Positions 56,485-64,000 of a stretch of 64,000 bases of DNA are shown here, in pieces. Each line of letters opens with the position of its first letter. Within the stretch, counting starts at the first letter, position 1. Source of the DNA: 3107 sp001483205 (GTDB lineage Bacteria > Pseudomonadota > Alphaproteobacteria > Rhodobacterales > Rhodobacteraceae); contig OZ219809.1 in the NCBI GenBank assembly GCA_964291375.2, positions 310,001 through 374,000 on the forward strand, given 5' to 3'. Position numbers and translations under genes: made by a program. The notes beneath the pieces were generated by a model. It had not been told where the DNA came from. It saw only the letters and a program-made list of their open reading frames with translations, and did no database searches.

Positions 56485-56713
56485 TTGACAAACGCAAAAT
56501 CCGTGGCAGGCTGCGCATATGTGGATAACGATCAGAAAGGAGGTGCCGATGATTATTGGGAAACAGGAGCGACCGGCAAGGGTTGCAAGCCGGGGGCGGT
56601 TCAGGGGGCAACCCCTCTGACATCGGCCCGGCTTCGGGTGGCCCCTTCGGGGGGTTCCCGCCTGCCACCTCCGATTCTCGAGGAGAGCCCCGGCCCCCCG
56701 CCGGGGCTCTTTT
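56485..56713 (+). ncRNA. Putative short transcript with leader ORF and strong terminator
   Basis: TTGACA at 56485 could be a -35 box, though no good -10 follows. A strong ribosome site AAAGGAGG stands before ATG 56549, which opens a 23-codon frame ending at 56620 (MIIGKQERPARVASRGRFRG and three more); an in-frame ATG at 56519 would extend it to 33 codons (MWITIRKEVP). Downstream, GCCACCTCC at about 56664 is complementary to the ribosome site. A hairpin AGAGCCCCGG/CCGGGGCTCT plus TTT (56684-56713) ends the unit. It may be an attenuator for rnd, an independent small RNA or a small-protein gene. Confidence 0.45.
56684..56713 (+). terminator. Strong rho-independent terminator
   Basis: Ten-pair stem AGAGCCCCGG/CCGGGGCTCT with a short C-rich loop, followed by TTTTCC, located 115 bases before rnd. 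Confidence 0.85.
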
Positions 56714-56828
56714 CCGTTTCGGGGGGCTGGCGGTTGTCACCAAAACGCACCCCCCGCCCGTGGTTGAAACCGCCCGCCATTGCCCCTATGACCCGAACGG
56801 ATTGCCATTCATCAGGACAGGGGCGCGC

Positions 56829-57440
56829 ATGACCAACCACCTTTATGCAAATGACCTGCCGGACGGGCTGAACCCTGGCCCGGTGGTGGCTGTCGATTGC
56901 GAAACGATGGGGCTGAACCCGCATCGCGACCGGCTGTGCCTTGTGCAGCTCTCGGGCGGGGACGGGGATGCCCACCTTGTCCGGGTCGAAAAAGGGCAGA
57001 CAGACGCGCCGAACCTGTGCCGGGTTCTGACCGACCCGGCGGTGCTGAAACTGTTCCATTTCGCCCGGTTCGACATCGCCGCGCTTCTGCACGCTTTCGG
57101 CGTGGTGACGGCCCCGGTCTATTGCACCAAGATCGCCTCAAAGCTCGCCCGCACCTATACCGACCGGCACGGGCTGAAACACCTGGTGCAGGAGCTTCTG
57201 GAGATCGACCTGTGCAAGCAGCAGCAGACAAGCGACTGGGGGGCGGCGGAACTGACCCCGGCGCAGGTCGATTACGCGGCGGCGGATGTGCTGTATCTGC
57301 ACCGCCTGCGCGAGGCGCTGGATGCGCGGTTGGCGCGGGAAGGGCGCGACGACATGGCGCGGGCCTGTTTCGGTTTCCTGCCGATGCGGGCGCGGCTTGA
57401 TCTGGCGGGCTGGCCGGAGACCGACATTTTCGCCCATTGA
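56829..57440 (+). CDS. rnd: Ribonuclease D-like 3'-5' exonuclease
   Basis: The 203-residue protein consists of a DEDDy exonuclease domain only: Asp23 and Glu25 in AVDCETMGLNP, Asp in HFARFDIAALLH, and the final YAAADVLYLHRL with Tyr-X3-Asp. It lacks the HRDC domains of full-length RNase D, as do the short RNase D proteins common in alphaproteobacteria. It should trim RNA 3' ends, for example on tRNA precursors. The ATG at 56829 begins the family sequence. It lies downstream of the putative attenuator and upstream of the lpt operon, separated from it by a repeat element. Confidence 0.9.
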   Translation: MTNHLYANDLPDGLNPGPVVAVDCETMGLNPHRDRLCLVQLSGGDGDAHLVRVEKGQTDAPNLCRVLTDPAVLKLFHFARFDIAALLHAFGVVTAPVYCTKIASKLARTYTDRHGLKHLVQELLEIDLCKQQQTSDWGAAELTPAQVDYAAADVLYLHRLREALDARLAREGRDDMARACFGFLPMRARLDLAGWPETDIFAH

Positions 57441-57517
57441 TCCGGCGGCGGGGCGGCAAAACGGAATTGTGTCTTGGGCCGCCTGCTCGCGCGTGATAGG
57501 GTCTGTCGGCGGAAAGG

Positions 57518-57728
57518 GGCCTTTGCATAATGGCGCATCGGTGGTCAACCTGTTCCGCCCGGCGGAACGCCGGGCAGCGCCTGCCTGCCCCCCGGCAGGC
57601 ACTCTAAACGTCTCAGCCTGTTGGAGCGTATGGGCTTTATGGCAAGGGCGTCGCCAATGTGGAGTTTCGCGAAAAGCGCCCGCCCAGGCAGGCGCTGCCC
57701 GGCTCGGCGAATATGCAGAGGTCTTAAA
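57518..57728. repeat. Repeat element of about 210 bp with inverted ends
   Basis: The element begins with GGCCTTTGCATAATGGCGCA and ends with AATATGCAGAGGTCTTAA, so its ends are imperfect inverted copies of the AAGACCTCTGCAT word. Inside it carries the roughly 110-bp repeat (GAGCGTATGGGCTTTATGGC, GTCGCCAATGTGGAGTTTCG, GCGCTGCCCGGCTCGG) seen at 22189 and 47856. It ends just before the lptC start codon, so the repeat supplies the sequence immediately upstream of the operon. Confidence 0.8.
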
Positions 57729-57734
57729 GAGCAG

Positions 57735-58355
57735 ATGAACAGTTTCGACGATACCTATTCGCGCACCGTGGCCCGGGCAAAAATCGCTCTGCCGCTTATC
57801 GCGCTTGGCCTGTTATCGACGCTGTTCATGTTCTCGCGTGATATGGAGACGTTTCAGCCCATTCCCTGGTCAGAGGCCGACATCGAAGCCTTCGCGCGCG
57901 ACTCCCGCGTCACCGGCCCCAGATATACCGGCATGACCCCCGATGGCGCGGCGCTGTCCGTATCGGCACGGGTTGCGCGGCCTGACCCTGACGACGAAAG
58001 GACAATCCGGGCCGAGGCACTCAACGCAATGGTCGAAACCGCCGACGGGCTGCGGGTGGAAATCGCTGCCGGTCAGGGAGCGTTTCGCAACAACGGACGC
58101 CATACCACCCTGTCCGGCGGCGTGATGGCGCAAACCTCGACCGGTTACAGCATCCGCACCGGCGAGATCATTCTTGACCTTGACGGGGTTCTGCTGCGCG
58201 CGCAAACGCCCGTGACCGCCGAAAGCCCTCTGGGCAGGCTGGACGCAGGCGGAATGACGCTCAACGCCTCAGATGATGAAAAACAGAGCTATGTGCTGGT
58301 TTTCAACGGGGGCGTGAAGCTGATATACACACCAGGAATCGAAGGGCGCAAGTAA
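57735..58355 (+). CDS. lptC: LPS export protein LptC
   Basis: LptC is the bitopic inner-membrane protein that passes lipopolysaccharide from LptB2FG to LptA. The 206-residue product has one N-terminal helix (about residues 17-35) and a periplasmic beta-jellyroll with TPDGAALSVSARVARPD and IRTGEIILDLDGVLLRAQTP. The ATG at 57735 lies only a few bases after the end of an interspersed repeat. It is first of a tight operon lptC-lptA-lptB. Confidence 0.88.
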   Translation: MNSFDDTYSRTVARAKIALPLIALGLLSTLFMFSRDMETFQPIPWSEADIEAFARDSRVTGPRYTGMTPDGAALSVSARVARPDPDDERTIRAEALNAMVETADGLRVEIAAGQGAFRNNGRHTTLSGGVMAQTSTGYSIRTGEIILDLDGVLLRAQTPVTAESPLGRLDAGGMTLNASDDEKQSYVLVFNGGVKLIYTPGIEGRK

Positions 58356-58366
58356 GGGGGCGGGCC

Positions 58367-58870
58367 GTGCCGAAACGTGCCGCTATCATACTGTTGATGT
58401 CGTGCCTGCCGGGGGCCGGGGGCGCGTCGGCGCAGAGCACACAGACGCCCTTTGGCGGGCTGACCCATGACAGTTCGCTGCCGGTCGAGATCGCTTCTGA
58501 CACGCTGAACCTTGATCAGGCGGACGGTTCGGCGCTCTTTTCGGGCAATGTGGTGGTCGGTCAGGGCGATATGCGCCTTTCTGCCAACCAGATACGTGTC
58601 GAATACAGCCGGACCGAAGAGGGCGGCACCGGCCGTATCTCTCGCCTGGTTGCCGAGGGCGATGTGGCGCTGGTCAGTGGCGCAGAGGTGGCAGAGGCGC
58701 AAAACGCCGTCTACACCATCGACAGCGGCGTTGTGGTGCTGACCGGGGATGTGATCCTGATTCGCGGGCAAAGCACCCTGGCCGCCAACCGAATGGTTAT
58801 TGACCTCAACAGTGGTTCCGCGCGCATCGTGGGCCGCGTGCGCACCATCCTGAAAACCGGGGGGGAGTGA
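58367..58870 (+). CDS. lptA: LPS transport periplasmic protein LptA
   Basis: LptA forms the periplasmic bridge that carries LPS to the outer membrane. The 167-residue product has a signal peptide (cleavage after ASA, near residue 22) and an OstA-type jellyroll: LPVEIASDTLNLDQADGSAL, FSGNVVVGQGDMRLSANQIR and VLTGDVILIRGQSTLAANRM. It starts with GTG, 11 bases after the lptC stop. Its stop overlaps the lptB start (TGATG). Confidence 0.93.
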   Translation: MPKRAAIILLMSCLPGAGGASAQSTQTPFGGLTHDSSLPVEIASDTLNLDQADGSALFSGNVVVGQGDMRLSANQIRVEYSRTEEGGTGRISRLVAEGDVALVSGAEVAEAQNAVYTIDSGVVVLTGDVILIRGQSTLAANRMVIDLNSGSARIVGRVRTILKTGGE

Positions 58871-59637
58871 TGAGCACCGCGACCCCCCCGACGCTGACAG
58901 TTGCCGGTGGCAGCGGTGGCCTTGCCATCCGCCACCTGCGGAAAAGCTACAGGAAACGCCCGGTCATACGGGATGTCAGCATGGATCTGGCGCGGGGTGA
59001 GGTGGTGGCGCTTCTGGGGCCGAACGGTTCCGGCAAGACCACATGCTTTTACTGCATCGCCGGGCTGATCATGCCCGAGGGCGGAGAGGTGATCATCGAC
59101 GGGCGACAGGCGACCGGCCTGCCGATGTATCGCCGGGCGCGGATCGGGATCGGCTATCTGCCGCAGGAAGTGTCGATCTTTCGCGGCCTGAGCGTCGAGG
59201 ACAATATCCTTGCGATCCTCGAAATTTCCCAACCAAACCGCCACAAACAGCGCGAGCGGCTGGAGGAACTTCTGTCCGAATTTGCCATCGAGCATCTGCG
59301 CCGGGCACCCGCGCCCGCGCTGTCCGGGGGCGAACGGCGACGGGTAGAGATCGCCCGCTGTCTGGCGGCATCCCCGCGCTATCTGTTGCTGGATGAGCCG
59401 TTCGCCGGGGTCGATCCGATTGCGGTCAGCGAAATCCGCGCGCTGGTCACTGACCTGAAAAGGCGCGGCATCGGGGTGCTGATCACGGATCACAACGTGC
59501 GGGAAACTCTGGAAATCGTTGACCGCGCCTATATTCTGCACGATGGCAAAGTTCTGATGAGCGGCACCGCCGAGGATGTTGTTGATGATGAAACCGTTCG
59601 CCGGGTCTATCTGGGGCAGGGGTTCCGCATTCCGTGA
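58870..59637 (+). CDS. lptB: LPS export ABC transporter ATP-binding protein LptB
   Basis: LptB is the cytoplasmic ATPase of the LptB2FG LPS extractor. The 255-residue product has Walker A GPNGSGKTT at residues 50-58, the Q-loop in IGYLPQEVSIFRGLSVEDNI (the LptB-type PQE.SIFR.L signature), ABC motif LSGGERRRVEIARC and Walker B YLLLDEPFAGVD, with the switch His in LITDHNVRETL. The ATG at 58870 overlaps the lptA stop; a GTG one codon earlier is the alternative. Confidence 0.96.
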   Translation: MSTATPPTLTVAGGSGGLAIRHLRKSYRKRPVIRDVSMDLARGEVVALLGPNGSGKTTCFYCIAGLIMPEGGEVIIDGRQATGLPMYRRARIGIGYLPQEVSIFRGLSVEDNILAILEISQPNRHKQRERLEELLSEFAIEHLRRAPAPALSGGERRRVEIARCLAASPRYLLLDEPFAGVDPIAVSEIRALVTDLKRRGIGVLITDHNVRETLEIVDRAYILHDGKVLMSGTAEDVVDDETVRRVYLGQGFRIP

Positions 59638-59802
59638 CCGGCGCGGGCCGGTCGGAGTTGACAACCACCCGTGTTCTGTCGCCAAATAGCACAGAGACAG
59701 ATGACCATCGATTCCGTGCCCGAAGGCGGGCATCGCCACACCGTTGTGCCGGAAACCCCGGTATGTGCGGAAATTTTTCCAACGCCTGAAAAAGGAGGTT
59801 CA

Positions 59803-60372
59803 ATGCGCTATCAGATCAGCGGCAAACAGATTGACATCGGCGCGGCCCTGCAAGCCCATGTGAAGGCCGGGCTCGGCGCGGTCGTGGACAAATATGCCGA
59901 AAGGCCGACCGATGCTCAGGTCATCTTTTCGCGCAGCGGGCATGAACAAGTGTGCGAGGCAATCGTGCATCTTTCGACCGGCCTGAATGCGCGGGCACGG
60001 GGGCGGGCCGGTGAAATCTATGCCGCGTTCGATCAGTGCTGCGACAAAATGGAAAAGCAGCTTCGCCGTTACAAGCGCCGCCTGAAAGATCACCATCACA
60101 CGCGGACCACTCCCATTGAACTTTCCGGCGTCTCTTCGTATATTCTTGCGGCGTCGGACGAGGCCGGAGACCGCGAACCGGAAACGCTTCAACCGATGAT
60201 CATTGCCGAGACAGAGACGAAAATTCCCACCCTGTCGGTGGGCGAGGCGGTGATGCAGATGGAGCTTGCCGACAGTGCGGTTCTGGTGTTCCGAAACGAA
60301 AAGCACGGCGGGGTGAATGTGGTTTACCGCCGGGATGACGGGAATTTTGGCTGGGTTGATCCGCAGAACTGA
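59803..60372 (+). CDS. hpf: Ribosome hibernation promoting factor, long form
   Basis: The 189-residue protein has the N-terminal S30AE/HPF domain (MRYQISGKQIDIGAALQAHV, then the basic KQLRRYKRRLKDHHH) and the C-terminal dimerisation domain of long HPF (KIPTLSVGEAVMQMELADSA, VLVFRNEKHGGVNVVYRRDD). Long HPF joins two 70S ribosomes into inactive 100S dimers in stationary phase. The start is fixed by AAAGGAGG. A TTGACA at 59658 may be part of its own promoter. The rpoN gene, found between lptB and hpf in enterics, is absent here. Confidence 0.94.
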   Translation: MRYQISGKQIDIGAALQAHVKAGLGAVVDKYAERPTDAQVIFSRSGHEQVCEAIVHLSTGLNARARGRAGEIYAAFDQCCDKMEKQLRRYKRRLKDHHHTRTTPIELSGVSSYILAASDEAGDREPETLQPMIIAETETKIPTLSVGEAVMQMELADSAVLVFRNEKHGGVNVVYRRDDGNFGWVDPQN

Positions 60373-60419
60373 AGGCCGTTGCCTTGCCGGGTTTCAGACA
60401 GGCCACGAAGCTGAAGAAC

Positions 60420-60884
60420 ATGAAACTTTCAAATATTCTGACGCCCAAAGCCGTCAAGGTGGTGGGCAATCCGACCAGCAAGAAGCGGCTGTTTCAGGAG
60501 CTGGGAGAGATCGCGGCCTCGGCTTACGGGCTGAACGCGCGCGAGACGGTGGACGCCTTGCAGGAGCGCGAGACGCTCGGCCCGACGGGGGTCGGCTATG
60601 GGGTGGCGTTGCCCCACGCCCGTATCGCCGGGCTGAAGGGGGTTGTCGGTGCGCTGTTGCGTCTGGAAACGCCGGTCGATTTCGATTCGGTGGACCGGCA
60701 GCCGGTTGATCTGGTCTTTGCGTTGTTTGCGCCAAAGGATGCGGGGGTCGAGCACCTGAAGGCTCTGGCGCTTGTGTCGCGGACCATGCGCCATGCGGAT
60801 ACCTGCGCCAAGCTGCGCGCCAACGGGGACGCCGCGACCCTGCACGCGATTCTGGCCGACGCCCGGGCGAGCCAAGCCGCCTGA
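60420..60884 (+). CDS. ptsN: Nitrogen-related PTS enzyme IIA (PtsN)
   Basis: PtsN is the terminal phosphoacceptor of the regulatory nitrogen PTS and affects potassium and nitrogen metabolism. The 154-residue product has the active-site His66 in GVGYGVALPHARI and the family start MKLSNILTPKAVKVVGNPTS. It follows hpf after 47 bases, the conserved hpf-ptsN order. No EI-Ntr or NPr gene is present in the window. Confidence 0.94.
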   Translation: MKLSNILTPKAVKVVGNPTSKKRLFQELGEIAASAYGLNARETVDALQERETLGPTGVGYGVALPHARIAGLKGVVGALLRLETPVDFDSVDRQPVDLVFALFAPKDAGVEHLKALALVSRTMRHADTCAKLRANGDAATLHAILADARASQAA

Positions 60885-61551
60885 CCGGGGGCCGCCGTGG
60901 GTGGGGGCCGCGCGCCGCCCGGCCCAAGCCAATAGGTCAGAGGTGTTGCCCTTATCCGCGGATAAGCGACACCCCGTGCCGGAACAGATGCGCGACCCGT
61001 CCGAATGGTAGCGCCCGGCCCGGCAAAGGGGCCGCGCGCCGTTCACCCCATTGAGGGGTGAGACGGCGCGGCCCGGTCTTGCGACCGGGCGGGACAGGTT
61101 GGCCACCGATGCACCTTCATGCAGAAGTCTCGATCATGGCCCAAGCAAATATGTCAGCAGTACTGCTCTTATCCGCGGATAAGCGCCCCCCGCGCCGGGA
61201 TGTTCGGGCATCTGTCCCGGCAAACCGTCCGCCCGACCCAAGCAAATATGTCAGCAGTACTGACCTTATCCGCGGGTAAGCGCGCCCCCTTTCCGGGCTG
61301 TTCGCGCCTCTGCCCCGGCAAAGCGTCCGCCCGGCCCGCGCCAATAGGTCAGCAGTATTGCCCTTATCCGCGGATAAGGGCGGCCCGCGCCAGCCCGAAC
61401 AGATACGCGACCCGTCCGAAGGGCAGCGCCCGGCCCGGCGGAAGCGAAGCGCCCGCCATGGGGCGGGGCGGGCGCTGCCCGGCGTGCCGCCGGGCGGATG
61501 GTTTGGCCACTGGCGCACTATTATGCAGAGGTCTTCCTTATGCAGGGGCCT
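60885..61551. repeat. Repeat array between ptsN and marR-like gene
   Basis: Palindrome copies stand at 60952, 61169, 61266 (G variant) and 61364; the last three are spaced 97-98 bases, as in the array at 53.2-53.9 kb. Each is preceded by the GTCAG...TG block (AATATGTCAGCAGTACTG). The GC blocks GGCGCGGCCCGGTCTTGCGA and GGGCAGCGCCCGGCCCGGCG also recur elsewhere. Inverse words GCAGAAGTCTC (61122) and GCAGAGGTCTT (61524) flank the array. No gene is supported. Confidence 0.85.
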
Positions 61552-61998
61552 TTACGGATCACCGCGCTCCAGTGCCTCGCGCAATGCCCGCAGAACCGGC
61601 AAGGCGGCGCGCACCCGATCAGCGCCGATATTGCGCATCGCCCGGTCGATAATCGGCGTGATCGCGCGCAATGCAGAGGCCCGCGCGGCCCGTCCCGCCG
61701 GACTAATCGTCACCATCTTGCGGCGCGCGTCATTCCAGTCGGGCCGGATATGAACATGCCCCGCCCATTCCAGCCGCGACAAAGTATTCGTCATCGCCCC
61801 CTTGGTGACGTGAAACACTCTGGCCAGTTGCGCCGGGGACCGCTCCCCATTCACATGGGCAAGATGGTTCAGCACCGAAAAATGCGACAGCTCCATCCCC
61901 CCCGGCAGGGCCTTGGTCAACTGATTGCGCGCCAACTGATCAGCCATCAGCATTTCCGAGAACAGCGCGATTGCCAGAGAGTCGATCGTATCGGGCAT
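61552..61998 (-). CDS. MarR-family transcriptional regulator
   Basis: The 148-residue protein has the winged-helix of MarR repressors: MELSHFSVLNHLAHVNGERS, PAQLARVFHVTKGAMTNTLS (recognition helix), RLEWAGHVHIRPDWNDARRK (wing). Helices before and after it form the dimer interface. MarR proteins usually repress neighbouring efflux or catabolic genes and respond to small aromatic ligands. The ATG overlaps the stop of the upstream hydrolase gene, so both are in one unit; autoregulation is plausible, but no operator is visible. Confidence 0.88.
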   Translation of the reverse strand: MPDTIDSLAIALFSEMLMADQLARNQLTKALPGGMELSHFSVLNHLAHVNGERSPAQLARVFHVTKGAMTNTLSRLEWAGHVHIRPDWNDARRKMVTISPAGRAARASALRAITPIIDRAMRNIGADRVRAALPVLRALREALERGDP

Positions 61999-62891
61999 CA
62001 GGGGCCTGTATAGGAGCGGTCATGGGACAGGGCCGGTATCCTGCGGCGGCATTCATCCACCTCTGACAGGTCGAGATCAACAAGGGTCACGCCCGGCTCT
62101 GTCCCGCCATCGGCCAGAATCTCACCCCAGGGCGATACCGCCAGCGAATGGCCATAGGTCCGGCGCGGTTTGCCGGTGCTGACCGGGTGGTCGCCGCACT
62201 GCGCCGGGGCCAGCACGAAACACCCGGCTTCGATTGCACGGGCGCGCAGCAGCACATGCCAGTGCGCGGCACCGGACACCGGGGAAAACGCCGCAGGCAC
62301 GGTCAGAATGCGCGCCCCGGCACGGGCCAGTGCCCGATACAGATGCCCGAAACGGATGTCATAGCAGACCGACAGACCGACCGGGCCGAACGCTGCGGGC
62401 ACCACCCGCGCCCGTGTGCCGGGGCGATAGCCTTCGGATTCCCGGAAGGTTTCGCTTTCGCTCAGGTCAACGTCGAACATGTGGATCTTGTCATAGCGCG
62501 CCAGGATGCGCCCATTGGGGGCCACCATGAAAGAGCGGTTGGCGAAACGCCCGTCGGGGTCGCGGGTCTTCAGCGCCAGCGATCCGATCAGCAGCCAGAC
62601 GCCAAGCGCCGCCGCGGTTTCGCGCAGGGCGGCAAGCGTCGGGTCGTCTTCCTCATGGTGCAGAACCGATTGCTGATGGCTGCGGCTTTGGGATACGCAA
62701 TTCGTGACTTCCGGGGTCAGGATGAATGTTGCCCCCTGTTCTGCCGCCTGCTGCATATGCGCCTGAACCAGCGGGATGTTCTGTTCCGGCGCATCACCCG
62801 AACAAAGCTGCACCAGCGCGGCGCGCAGCGGCGCGGACTGCGGGGTTTTGAGCGGGCTTGTGGCGGCAGCCGGGGTCATAAGGGCCGTCAT
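61998..62891 (-). CDS. Nitrilase-family carbon-nitrogen hydrolase
   Basis: The 297-residue protein has the catalytic triad of the nitrilase superfamily: Glu61 in ILTPEVTN, Lys135 in YDKIHMFDVD and Cys176 in LSVCYDIRFGHLY. The DVDLSESETFRESEGYRPG segment is typical of the Nit1/Nit2 branch (deaminated-glutathione or omega-amidase type), which act as metabolite-repair amidases. The start at 62891 (MTALMTPAAATSPLK) is preferred; the frame stays open to 62933 inside repeat sequence. It is paired with the MarR gene. Confidence 0.9.
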   Translation of the reverse strand: MTALMTPAAATSPLKTPQSAPLRAALVQLCSGDAPEQNIPLVQAHMQQAAEQGATFILTPEVTNCVSQSRSHQQSVLHHEEDDPTLAALRETAAALGVWLLIGSLALKTRDPDGRFANRSFMVAPNGRILARYDKIHMFDVDLSESETFRESEGYRPGTRARVVPAAFGPVGLSVCYDIRFGHLYRALARAGARILTVPAAFSPVSGAAHWHVLLRARAIEAGCFVLAPAQCGDHPVSTGKPRRTYGHSLAVSPWGEILADGGTEPGVTLVDLDLSEVDECRRRIPALSHDRSYTGP

Positions 62892-63860
62892 ACCCGCCCG
62901 CCTTCGCGCCGTCGATAAAAAAGACCTCTGCATGGTGGCGCGTCGGTGGCCAACCCGTCCCGCCCAGCAGAATGCGGGGCCGCACCTTATCCGCGGATAA
63001 GGTCAGTATCTCTGACCTATTGGCCTGACGCCCGGATTTTGAGTTCAGGCGGTGTTCCGCCCGGCAAATCGGGCCGTGGCTTATCCGCGGATAAGGTCAG
63101 TATCTCTGACCTATTGGCCTGACGCCCGGATTTTGAGTTCAGGCGGTGTTCCGCCCGGAAAATAGGGCTGTGGCTTATCCGCGGATAAGGTCAAAGGGGG
63201 CAGCTTACCCGCGGATAAGGCCAAGACCTTTGCATATTGGCACGTCAGTGGCCAACCCGTCCCGCCCGGTCGTAAGACCGGGCAGCGCCCGCCCCGCCCC
63301 ACGGCGGGCGCTTTGCACCCGCCGGGCCGGGCGCTGCCCTTTGGATTGTTCGCGCCTTCGCCCCCGGAAAGACCTCTGCATGTATAACCTGACACCCGGA
63401 TTTTGAGTTCAGGCGGTGTCCCGCCCGGCAAATCGGGCCGTGGCTTATCCGCGGATAAGGTCAAAGGGGGCGGTCTTATCCGCGGATAAGGTCAAGACCT
63501 TTCGCATATCGGCTCAGAAAGACCTCTGCATAGGGCTGTATCGCCCCACAAATGCCCCGCCCGGCGGCACGCCGGGCAGCGCCTTGGGGCTCCGCCCGTT
63601 CGGCCCTGAAACGGTCCACCGGACCGTTTCCGAGACGGGCCTCACCCCCCGGCGGGCGCTGCCCTTTGGATTGTTCGCGCCTTCGCCCCCGGAAAGACCT
63701 CTGCATGTATAACCTGACGCCCGGATTTTGAGTTCAGGCGGTGTTCCGCCCGGCAAATCGGGCCGTGGCTTATCCGCGGATAAGGGCAATGTCTCTGACA
63801 TATTGGCCCCGCCGGGCGGGACGGGTTGGCAGCCGATGCATCAGTATACAAAGACCTTGC
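62892..63860. repeat. Long mosaic of interspersed repeats
   Basis: Nearly 1 kb without a gene. Palindrome copies stand at 62987, 63081, 63175, 63205 (one mismatch), 63445, 63476 and 63770. Copies of AAGACCTCTGCAT or close variants are at about 62922, 63222, 63367, 63497, 63515 and 63693. The block GACGCCCGGATTTTGAGTTC, AGGCGGTGTTCCGCCCGG occurs four times (about 63027, 63120, 63392, 63716). GTCAGTATCTCTGACCTATT follows two of the palindromes. The region looks like repeated duplication of one module. Confidence 0.88.
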
Positions 63861-64000
63861 TCAGGCATCCCTGGCCACCCGCGCCAGCACCAGAACCGTC
63901 ACCCCGGCGGCTCCGGCGGCGAGACAAGCCTCTGACGCGGCGGCAAGCGTCGCCCCCGATGTCATCACATCATCGACCAGCAGGAACCGTTTGCCCGCAA
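63861..64000 (-). CDS. ComF-like phosphoribosyltransferase, 3' end only
   Basis: The frame on the minus strand enters from beyond the window and reads GKRFLLVDDVMTSGATLAAA, then SEACLAAGAAGVTVLVLARV and ARDA before the stop at 63861. The VDDVMTSGAT segment is the PRPP-binding loop of type I phosphoribosyltransferases, and the VLVLARVARDA end is typical of ComF homologues, which assist DNA uptake or recombination in some bacteria. Only about 45 codons are visible. comF next to a nitrilase-family gene is a familiar neighbourhood in Rhodobacterales. Confidence 0.75.
   Translation of the reverse strand, partial: AGKRFLLVDDVMTSGATLAAASEACLAAGAAGVTVLVLARVARDA

Noticed and set aside
1..64000. tRNA or rRNA genes
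   Set aside because: I looked for T-loop words such as GGTTCGAAT and for CCA-adjacent stems and found none in a plausible setting.

Overview
The window is a GC-rich chromosomal segment of an alphaproteobacterium, most likely a member of the Rhodobacterales. Support comes from gene content and order: a two-gene proton-translocating transhydrogenase followed by UPF0262, the yajC-secD-secF string, cobS-cobT, an EF-P next to a small DUF6280-type protein, lptC-lptA-lptB-hpf-ptsN, and a ctaD gene of the aa3 type. All assignments were made by reading the sequence; no database search was run.

Layout. 1-3.5 kb: a DUF4159-type membrane protein (5' end outside the window) overlapping a large membrane-anchored protein. 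3.6-6.5 kb (minus): aerobic cobaltochelatase subunits CobT and CobS. 6.7-10.7 kb (plus): pntA, pntB, UPF0262 and a low-molecular-weight phosphatase. 10.9-14.7 kb: ispH, hpnC, a DUF6280-like protein, efp and an SH3-domain protein. 15.2-18.9 kb: Sec auxiliary genes plus a TauE/SafE permease. 19.6-26.1 kb: lon, an SPFH/NfeD pair, a c-type cytochrome and cytochrome oxidase subunit I. 26.4-29.3 kb: a lone polyamine-type binding protein and a BCCT transporter. 29.3-43.9 kb: an accessory island flanked by decayed transposase pieces (IS630-like on the left, IS6-like on the right). It holds a nucleobase-permease-like protein with an unusual C-terminal extension, a complete TRAP transporter, a YciI-like protein and a two-gene locus that I read as a type III Druantia defence system (druH plus the giant helicase druE), with druE split by a one-base frameshift. 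44-47.6 kb: an enolase-superfamily enzyme, a zinc alcohol dehydrogenase and a MaoC/HTD2-like dehydratase. 48-53 kb: rlmH, a frameshifted rsfS, an MscS channel, a second TauE/SafE permease and leuC. 54-64 kb: an MFS (UMF1) transporter, a queuosine-precursor transporter, rnd, the lpt operon with hpf and ptsN, a MarR regulator with a nitrilase-family hydrolase, and the 3' end of a comF-like gene.

The most unusual property of the window is between the genes. Nearly every long intergenic gap is filled with a mosaic of interspersed repeats. The best defined is a perfect 14-bp palindrome, TTATCCGCGGATAA. I count 17 exact and 7 one-mismatch copies, often next to a second inverted repeat (GTCAG...CTGAC) and in places arranged as tandem units of about 97 bp. 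Other families carry the word AAGACCTCTGCAT, a roughly 100-bp element in three copies, and the word GCCCGGATTTTGAGT. I see no tRNA, rRNA or CRISPR array in the window.
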